Source: Amblyomma americanum (lineage: Eukaryota > Arthropoda > Arachnida > Ixodida > Ixodidae). From it: DNA of 64,000 bases. The notes beneath the pieces were generated by a model that saw nothing but the letters and a program-made list of their open reading frames with translations, did no database searches and was not told where the DNA came from. Each line of letters begins with the position of its first letter. Position 1 is the stretch's first letter. Where the stretch lies: NCBI RefSeq assembly GCF_052857255.1, contig NC_135497.1, positions 195,706,006 to 195,770,005 on the forward strand, in the 5' to 3' direction. The position numbers and the translations under genes were made by a program. Below are positions 49,301 to 59,500 of this stretch, piece after piece.

Positions 49301-52300
49301 AGACTCGACAAAATGCAAAATGTGGCAGAATACTAGTTCAACATTCACTATATTTCTGAAAGCATACTATGCATGATCACAATTTTCTTTTGCCTTAAAT
49401 TTTTTACAACGCAGTTGGCACAGATAGGTCTAAATTGTAAACAAGATGCCACAACAAAAATCTACAATCCATCAAAATAGAAAAGCCAAGATTGCAATCG
49501 CATATTGCCGAGCTCTGTGAGAGCAACAAAACAGGGTCAGATCAGACAAAACTGAGAAGAAGAAATCGGCTTCACAAGGTGCACACCTAGTCAGAAAGCT
49601 GGAATGGAGAAAAACACCGATTTTTCAAGCATTTTCCCGGTATGCAATGCTACTGCGGTTCATGTATTTTTAGTACCTTCTGGCAGATTTCAGTAATCAA
49701 ACTTTGGGATAGCACAGAAAATAAGGCATTATAGTGGATACAATAATTTTCAATAACTATTTCTATGGCCATTTTTCAAGCTTTCAAAGCCGCATCCCCA
49801 CTTAATGGAGCAGAGACATTAAAATTTTTGTTGTGTATTTTTGCTGTCGAGTAAAGCATAAGGCATTAGTAAACATGAATCACCATGTCAAATTCGGTTT
49901 CAGTAGCTGAAAGAGGGTTGCTACATCATATGTGAGCACCAGATCACAACTTTTCAACTTTTCAGCTTAATTCTTTGTATAAAGGTATCATTTATGGGTA
50001 CTTTTAATACCGTCATATTGTAGTTCCACTAGGGATACATTTCCTACTAGGACTGAGGGCAAAGAGGGAACTTTGTTCTAGACAGTGGTTGCAAGCTGAT
50101 CCTTACCGGGATGAAATTAAGCAGTCAAAAAACCTAAGGCAAGGTTAAGGTCCACTTGAAGCACAACAAATGGCAAAATTTTCTACATTTAAACAGCATG
50201 CCAAACTACAGGAGCTAATACGCATGGCAATGTGCAGGTGTTGCTCGGACCATCTCAACTCCATGAATGGAGATTGTAATGTAAAAAATGCACGGTTGTG
50301 AGATAATGTCATCAGCAAACAAAAATAACAGCTAAAGCTTGCCAAAAAAATGTCCCCGGAGGAGGAGGCAAAGAGATAGAAGGAAGTAGTACAGGCATAC
50401 CAAAAAAAAAGTCACTGAAGAAGCAAAGTAAAGTTACAAATGGTCTGAAATGCGCAAAACAGCAGACCTTTTAATGCGAAAAGCAGAAAAAAAGTAATCA
50501 CTGCTACTAGTCATGTAAGACTACCTTGTGGTGAAAAGGTAAATATGCAGACAATAAACGTGGTAGAACATTTAAAAGGGGTACTGAGGACAATTCTATC
50601 CAATTATTAGTTCTCAGTGAAAACTGATTCTCTGCCTTTTTCTGGCTTTGTTGACTTTTTCCAGCAGGAAAAAACGCATTTAACGGTGAGGAAATTGTAT
50701 TTAAAAATCTTCCTGCCAGTAGATTCAAACTCGTGATGCCCTCACTGAAATGGTCGGGTTGCCACTGCTTTAAAGTGAATGGTGATGTAGCGTAATCTAT
50801 GGGTTCCACACCCAAAAATTGTTATAAATGCACGCATTTTACTTGCGAAATTGGCCAATGATGGCGACACCTGTAATTTCGTTTTTGGCCTTTCTAGCTT
50901 ATAAAAGGTCGTTTTTTGGTGAGAGTGGTCTCCTTGCAATACAAACGTAGCATGCTACTGATACAGGCCAACTTCTACTTGTCCTCAGTGCCTGTTTAAA
51001 AGTCATGACATCTGCATTATGCAAAAATGGACAAATGCATTCACCCAGTTTTCTCAACAAATAGCCATCATGTCATCTAGTCACCTTGAGAGGCTTCTTG
51101 AGGTCTGCAGCAGACTGGTCGGCCAGCTGGTTAAGAGTATCATTCACTATATTCTCCCGGCCAACATACAACACCAAGTATGGATTAGAAGGTGGCACCA
51201 CGGGCAAAATCAGGCTGGCAAATGTCTGCTGGCAGGCTGATTCCATTGCTTGCTGTAAGAGTAACACAACACATATTAATAAAGTTGGCAAAAAAATATT
51301 TAAAAAAAGAATAGAAGTTGGTGCCTAGTTGTTTATGCACATCCCTCGCATGCAGGAGGTATGGAATCCGATCCCAAGAGCTGCCAGGTACCCATCAGTG
51401 ATGTAGATAAAAGCTTGACCCTGGTCTGGTGCTCGGCTTATTTAGAGTGAAATGCTGAGGAAATGGGTCTTTGACCCCACCTTGAGAAGATCAGTTGGTA
51501 GGGATACGAAAATTACCTAAGGTGGAGTAGAATTTGCAATAAGGGAGTAATTACTCATTGGCATCCACCCAAGCACAGCCATAGAACTGCAAAAAGGAAA
51601 GCTATACAGCTTCCACAGAAACTTCTTGAAAGCTTCACGGAAAAAAAAAAAAACTACAAACATTTCTTTAACTTCAAAGTTTCTGTGGAAGCTGTACAGC
51701 TTTCCTTCATAGCAGTGTGGATGCGCTTAGATGGATGTCAATGAGTAATTACTCCCTTATTAAGAATATAACTTGCTAGTGGTTGCTTTAAACGATGCAG
51801 AGCTTTTTTTCCCGTTAAGCAGAAGAACAGAAACATTAATTTATGACAAACAATTACATATCAAAAGGTTCTGTTTATTCAAAGAGAATCCAACAATTAA
51901 TACTATTTTCATTATTTATGCATGAAATGTAACCAAATTTGGCATAGTTTTGCAATGTTTTATGCTTATTTAAAAATTGCACCTTATTTTCAGCTAGCTA
52001 GTATAGTTCATGAGTAATTGCAATTAACTCTTTTGTTACCATAAGAAAAATGACTGTTTTTGAAGGGATGGAGACCTTAATTTTTCCTGCAAAGTATTCG
52101 AAGTGCAAAAAGTGAAATTTATATTGAAACTGATGGCAGTCAAATGTGCTTCCTGAAGGCATTTATTTTAACACAAATATTTTGTGCGAATATGCGAAAA
52201 AAATAAGCAAACACACTAAAAAGTTGAAAATTAAGAAGAAAAAAAACTGCAGGGGACACTTAAGCTCCGCCTTGAGGATATGATGCATAGCGTAATGGGT

Positions 52301-53533
52301 TACTTCCCATATATGCAGAATGTCGTTCTCTACATTCATAGATCCCTACATTCGATTCACTACCTAGACCAACTTGCTACTCTTTTTTATTTATTAATTC
52401 TTCCGGGATTTTTCGCTCACAGCCAACGCCTTCAACGCCGCGTGAACCTGATGCTGCTGATGCTATGTACGGTGAAACGGATGCGCTGCGCGAGCGACAA
52501 ACCATGTAGAAGCGCTGTCGGGCGCCTTGCCGAAACGCGCAAGACTCAAGTTGCGAGAGGCCTTTTCCGAAGTTTTAGCACTGTTTCAAAACCACTCACG
52601 GTGATTGCAGAGGCTGCAAAAAAACGAGCAGTACACGTAAGCTAGGTTGGCTTCCTGCAAAGCACTGCAGCACGTGGTGGTTGCAGGTCAAATGCCACAT
52701 AGGGTGGCTTCCTCGCATCACAGAGGTGTCACATAAAAAATGTGACGCCAGGACAAAAGCTACTGCCATTGTCACCCCATCTGCTCCGTGACAGTAGATG
52801 CGAGCAGAGGATGACTGCTAGAAAACTACAACAACCGACCATGTCGGTTGTGCGCGAGCGGCACGAAGGGGTGCTGACCATCTGGCTACCAGCTATTTTC
52901 ACCGCTATATCTTCTGCCAACGCTTGCCGCATCACCACTAGTCACCTGTGTATTGAGGCAAAGCCTGCCATCTGCCATTCACATAGGCATGGTTTGGCGC
53001 AAGGCAGTTCGATATATCTGTTTTATGGGGAACCGCTTTCGATTATTACAGTAAGGAATGTATGCGTTTGCTCAAAATATTTAGCAACAGTCTGATATAG
53101 CCAATAATTCGTAATATCTGTGTGCGCACAGTAACTGAATTGAATGCTTTACCATCAGGCATTAACTGAATGGAATGCTTTACCATCAGACATTGCCACA
53201 GAATCTGACCTAAATAAGTTTGAACATCTTAATCATTCACGTTTCAACAACTAAATATATATATATATATATATATTTTTTTTTTCCTGTTTCTACTTCA
53301 GTATACATTTCCCAGTGTTGTCTTTTTCTTCTGGTGATGTGTTATTCAATCCATAAGTTTTCCTGCATTGCGTATTGTTTAGACTCTTTTTTTGTAGATT
53401 CCCACTTTTCATTAATATTTTTTACTTGTATCTGTTTTATTTTAGTGCATTATTATAACCTCTAACCAATTCCTTGTACCCCCCCCCCCCCCCCCCATGC
53501 CCTCGTAATGAGGGCCTTTGAGGGTATTTTGAA

Positions 53534-53568
<35 letters not shown>

Positions 53569-56500
53569 ATAGCTTGAAAGTACTCTACAATGCTTTGATT
53601 CTAAATCGTTTCAGATGATTTCGGACCAGTCAGAAGACATCCACAGCTTTCACGAACAACTTTAGCTATTATGAAGTGCCAATCCTAAGTTGGTGCCCTG
53701 ATTTCTACCAGGCCTGAAGTAGATTCTTTTTTGGGGCAGATGGAACTAAATCTTGTCCTTATGATGTCGAGAAACTACAGAAACCAGACACATAATTCAT
53801 GACATCAGTGTGACGCGTAAACCACTTCCATAAGCAAAAAAAAAAAAAACAGACAAGCGGAACATGAAGAAGCGGAAAAAAGCTTTGCTTCAAGTAAATA
53901 CATGATTTTGAAAATCTGCATTGTGCCATTCAATCTCTTTTGTGTGCCAGAACAATTCGAAATATTCACTTTAAAACTGTTCAAAGAGAATTGCTATTCA
54001 CTTCAAACGTGCTTCGAACCAAAAAACCACTTTTCACGCAAGCCTTAAAGTTAGCATATGAAAAAAGATGCGCAGCAAGCGTCCTTTATTTTGTATTAGT
54101 GCTTTTGCAGAAAGTGAATTATTATCAAGTATGTCACATATTGATTGCCATTATGACATCAAAGCTGAAATTGGTCCAGATACCTTTTCCAAGCACAAAT
54201 TAATATCTTCACAAAGTCATCCCAATGTGAAGTAATTACTAGGGCAGAAATCCCAGTACAATTTATGCCTTTTAGATCCCAAGAAGTCGTCCATATGCTT
54301 TTATGCTTTCAGCAGTCGTTAAAAAAAAGGAAAGCACTCCCCATAATGAAATGCTACGGACTTCTTCAATATAGTAAAAGAATACCGGAGAAGCACAAAC
54401 AGAAAACTTCACTGCACTCTTAAATGTCTATGTCACTAACTGCTCACAATGCAAAAGCTAGGAAAAGTAATGGTAGAGTGTAAGTGCTGATACCATGTAC
54501 CAATCAATGGCTTGATGCATTCAATACATACTGAGCTGATTTACTCCAACACCTGTAAACTATGCAGATGAACTGCCAAGGGTTGGGGAAAAAAAAAAGT
54601 TATAAAGTGAATCCTTCAAATATTGAAAGAGTTTTATCTTTATATTCGGCATGCCCTCCTTTCAACGTCCTCTGGACACCTCCTGGTCAAGCGACACACT
54701 ATTTAAAAAAACTCACTCCTGCAAAAATCTGTTGAAAAGGTTCTTAACAGCGAAGTTACAAGTCTCTCTATCCAGTAATTTCTAGAGGTGTGCGAATATC
54801 AAACTTCTGGCTGTGAAGCGAATACAAATAATAAAAATTGGCTGAGAATCAAATCAGATAGTTTCAAATATCAATGCAGGTTGTTTTAGAACAGTTTCAA
54901 ATACCAGTACAGTAGTTACATTAAGATCAAATACTTTCCACAAGCTCCTGCAATAAAAAGAAACATGTATTCAAAGTTTTGTTTTCACCACTCATGAGCA
55001 TAATTTAGTATACCTGTAAGGCCTTGCAGGCTTTAGACAATAGAGGAGGGAATCATGTAGTAGGAATAGTAACCTTGTTGTATGATGATGATGATGACGA
55101 TGATGAATTTATGGTGCAAGGGCATCTGTGGCCCAAGAGCGCCATGGCACAAGCTTTTTTCATCTTGTCAAGGTGGGGTCAAAGACCCACTTCGCAAGCA
55201 TTTCACACTAAAAAGGTCGAGCACCAGGCAGGGGAAAGCTTGTACCCATTGTATCACCGGTGGGTACCCGGCGGCACTGGGGAATAAGCTTGTTGTAGAT
55301 TAGCTAATACCTTGTTTACAGTTCTTTGTAATATGACAGTTTGACTTAATGCTTACATGACAAAGGGGCTTACTGACTGCTGTCATGAAGCACTGTACGG
55401 TAGCCAGACACTTTCGTCACTGGAGGAGTGATGTCAGCGAACGCTAATTGGAGGGGCAAGGTGCAGGGCAATGCTGGCAAAACGGATACAAAAGTGGCTG
55501 CTCGAGCTCCCACGCTAACAGTACCATCCCATTCACGCTTCTCAGTGCACCTGAATGCAAAGCACAGGCTGTATGAACCCGCTCTAAATACAGTATTCAC
55601 AGCGGCATGCAGTCTGCTTGGCTCTTGAGTGTCAGTTTCGCCTGACTGCAAGCCCTGTGATGGACTCAAACATTGTCGCAAATCGAAGGTGCAGAAATGA
55701 AGCCCCACCAGCCACGCCAAGTGGTTGGCATGGTTTCATTTCCCCTGCAGTGGGCCACAGTGTATACTGTGTGGTTGCGTGGCCTTCCTTCGACATTAAT
55801 ATTTCTCTCATAACTTTTCTTCTTGTCTTCTGTGGCCGAAGGTGGACAGTTTCCAGATGAAAATTGTCAAGGATGAAAGCAATCGCCAGGAAACAACCGC
55901 GGCAACGCATGTGGGACACAGCTTTGCCCCTTCCGCTATCCTCCAAAAGACCCGCTGCTCGTTGGTGCCTGTTCACTTTCATAGCCAGCTTGTTCATAGC
56001 TAGTCATTAACTGCATCATGGCATGTACGTGTTTTCCACGTGCTGGCTGTTGATTCTATGAGGAAATAGAAAATAAAATGGTGTGGCAAGTGCGAGAGAG
56101 AGATAAAAAGGAAGAGGGAAGGCAGGGATGTTCACCAGAAGGGTGTTCTGGTTGGCTACCCTGCACTGGGGAAGAGGGATAACGGGATTGAAAAGCGAAA
56201 GAGAGAGGGGGCGAGGGGCACAGTCACAACTGGTCCCTCAAGCCAGTCGCTCTCAGGAAGCAAAACAATGCCTTGTGGGCCTTGAGGGCAGTCGCAGCAA
56301 GCAGAAAAAGCAGAAATTTTGTCATTTTTATGTTTTTAGGAGGTTTGAGTACCTCGAATAGTAAAAAAGCAGTGCGAATTAAATTGAACAGTGAATATTA
56401 TTCGCAAACTGTTTGAAATTTTAAATAATCACACACCCATAAAAATTTTTCTCGAACATCAGGCAACCAGCCTTCACAAGGGTTTCTTTCTCTTCACTTC

Positions 56501-59500
56501 AGGGAAAGAGGGGAAGATCCATCAAAAGTATACATCGACAATCCCATTTGCACCGAGCTACGTAGGTGCATGCTTTCAGCTGTTGTCAGGGGACAGTTGG
56601 TCATAATAGCGAAGCCCGCATTCCACTATGCTAAAACACTATTATCCTAACAGAAGAAATGAAAAGCATTGTAAAAAATGAGCTGCACATTTAATAGGGC
56701 GCTGTACTTGTACATACTAAAAAAATAGTGCACCAGTGAGCACATGATAAAAATACAACACAAAAATGAAACAAATAAAGAAAAAAAACACCATGCACTC
56801 CAACATGAAAATGTAAATGGACAAGAAAGCAAAGCTAAAATGCCTCATCTTAAAAAAGCGGCACAGTTAACATAGCAGGCGTAGCTTGCAAGAGACCAGA
56901 TACAGAGAAAATGCATCACCCCTCAATCAAAAAGCCAAAACAATGGACTAATGAAATGCTTGGGCCCCTTCTAAGCATGTGCACTCATTTTGACACAAAT
57001 GAAAGAAAGCTTGCATGAGGAGATTGGCTATGCTGGGAACAAGTGAGAGAGTTCTTTGGTCTGAGTGCATATGAACACTGCTTTCAAGTCTTGTGACAAT
57101 TCTTTTTAACTGTGGTTGTTCATTTGAAATGTCTGGGGGCCCCTTAGAACCTGTCAACAGGCGGCCAAATTTATAATGAAAAGAAAAACTATGCAACAAA
57201 CACAACCTCAGAAATGTATGTTTATGTCATTCACTCATGCTGCTTGGTTTGTTAGGTATACAAGACATGGAATAGAAAGAAAACAACAGCACAACATGTT
57301 CAAGTTATCAAAAAATAAAACGGTGATTAATATATAAAGAAATATTCAGTAACTCTACAAAAGTATAGTCATACACAGCATAAAACAGAATCACAATGCT
57401 TCTTTTGCATCTATGATTGCAATACCCTGTGTTGCATGCCCTGTTATGGGATGGTATAATTTCCTTGCAACTCCATAAATGGGGAATGATAACTGATAGT
57501 ACTCTTACACAAATAAAAATACACTAGTCAAATAACGCTAAAATTTGCACAGTCAGAAGTTGAAAACAGGCTAAACACCAGAGTAAACAAATAAAAGCTT
57601 CATCACCTGCATCTGGAGATGAGAGTCTGTCTGCAGAATGAGCGTCTTGGCTTGAGCGTTGAACACAAAGGGGTATTCACAGAAGTACACCTTATGGCTC
57701 TAGTGAAAAAGAAAGATAAGAGATAGAGAAAGCAGTGTAGGTATTTACAAAAAATTATAACTTTCATTTCCTCTCCCCATCTAAGCTGCAGAAAAAACAA
57801 GAAACAGCATCAACAAAGTGAAAACTAAGATAACCACTTTTTATTCACTGATTTGTACTCACAGTGAGAGGCATTTAAAGAGGCAAGAATTTGCAAACAG
57901 AAAAAAATAAAAACACCAAGTATCAAATTAACAAAACCAATTTTCTGTAAATGTACCGCTATATCTCATGTTATTTCCTTTAAGACCGAGCATACACTAT
58001 ATAACACATAGATGTTTTTTTCATCATTTCTCAAATAACACTCCTGCAGCATAAATGCAGCTGCGAATCGTGTGGCACTTGCAGTGCTACCATCAAGTTA
58101 CCATTACAAGAATTAGGTTTAGGTTTATGAGGGTTTAACGTCCCAAAGCAATGGAGGCTATGAGAGACGCCATAGTGGCGGGCTCCGGAAATTTCGACTA
58201 CCTGGGGTTCTTTAACATGCACCGACATCGCACAGCACACGGGCCTCCAGAATTTCGCCTCCATCGAAATTCGACCGCCGCGGCCGGGATCGAACCCGCG
58301 TCTTTCGGGCCAGCAGCCGAGCGCCATAACCACTCGGACACCGCGGTGGCCTCCATTACAAGAATTGTGCGGCAAAAAGGGTGCTCTGAGTAGCCTTTCA
58401 AACAAGATTGTTTTGTCTAAATTAGTGTTCTGCTCATTGAAGCCAAGTTAGCACTAGATTTCTTACACTCTCAATACAAACTTGAAGGGGTCATGAAGAA
58501 CTTGTTAGTCTTATCAGAAGTGCCTCAATGAAGGATATGTGCGCACGCTATAGTCAGATACAACTCAAAAATACAGTGGTGAATGCCCCTCAAAGGAGGC
58601 CCTTGAGCCAATGGTGTTGAAAACTTCTAATCACATCACAGTTCATCCCCTAGCATGAAATTGCAGGTGGCTGGTAGGTATGTACCTTCATGAAATGGGA
58701 TTAACCGCAACAACATGGCAATCGGTTCCTCCTTGGCTTAGCTTGCCTTGGTGCCCAAGCGGATCGGGGCAAAGCCAAGGCAAGCTAAACCAGAAGTGAA
58801 GTTATGCCACAAGAGACAGAGAAGAAGAAAAGAAGAGAAAAAGAAGAAGGGAGAGAAATAGCTTCAGCTGCCATGGGCCCAAGGAGATCAACGCAAGCCA
58901 AGGCATGTCGAGCCAAACCAAGAGAGAATGAGAGAAGAGAGGTGAGAAGGACAAGCAAGAAGAAAAGAAGACGAAAGTCAGCATGAAACAAGAGGTGAGA
59001 ATCAAGAGAAGGAGAGAAAATGGAGGGACACCGTGGTTGAGAAAGAAATGCACATGACGGCTCTTGCCGAATGTTTTAACTAAGCCATAGATAGCCTAGT
59101 TTAGCCAGCAATTTTTATAAATTAAAACAAAGCATAAAGCTTGGACAAGCCCAATGAGAGGGCTCACCCAGGCAATGTCAGACAACCCTTTGAGGTCAAG
59201 TAGGTAGGGCAGCTATAAATGCACGGAGTGGTGTCACTATAAGGCCAATGCAGAACCCTTACTCTTGACTCCTGATCATGATTTGATTTTAGAGTGCAAG
59301 GGCAGCTTGGGCCAAAGAGCGATCATGGCTAACATGTTATATCTCCACAAGGTGTGGTCAGATACCCATTTTCCCAAAGCTGTTCACCCAAGAAAAGCCT
59401 AGCATGAGGCCAGGTGAAAGCATGTGCCCATACAAAAACTGGTGGGTACCTTGCAACACTGGGGATAAAACCCTGCACCTCAAGCTGCTCAAGCCACTAT

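Larger units (their letters stand above)
47151..51084 (-). other. HERC4 intron 4
   Basis: 3934-base GT-AG intron. It contains a 212-bp tandem duplication (47761-48180), an AT-rich repeat shared with 17650-18230 (about 49170-49790) and a MITE (50571-51001). Bases 48200-49170 show nothing beyond homopolymer runs. Confidence 0.7.
53133..53571 (+). mobile_element. 5'-truncated LINE, 3' end with AATA tail
   Basis: A short plus-strand frame reads [20 protein letters not shown], the WNxLP signature near the C-terminus of CR1-type LINE proteins. A 3' UTR with (AT)n (53255-53275), poly(C)18 (53479-53496) and an (AATA)10 tail (53532-53571) follows. A 31-bp direct duplication (53133-53163 and 53164-53194) sits at the truncation point. 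Confidence 0.75.
51253..57606 (-). other. HERC4 intron 3, longest visible
   Basis: 6354-base GT-AG intron. It contains SINE fragments (51338-51490, 55085-55285), a palindromic MITE (51538-51761), an unclassified repeat (about 52255-53110), a LINE 3' end (53133-53571) and simple repeats. Bases 53572-55080 and 55300-57600 show no recognisable gene or element. Confidence 0.7.

Noticed and set aside
55082..55110. Poly-Asp/poly-Met open frames
   Set aside because: They translate the (ATG)n tail of a SINE.
58270..58345. Possible functional tRNA(Ser) gene
   Set aside because: The A and B boxes are good, but no acceptor stem closes properly, and the block is joined to a SINE body and bounded by a target duplication.
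58151..58401. Open frames over the SINE at 58115
   Set aside because: They arise from the GC-rich tRNA-derived head; the element is a non-coding SINE with target duplications.
58804..58986. Basic protein rich in Arg, Lys and Glu
   Set aside because: This is translation of the purine-rich tract, with low complexity and no homologous domain.
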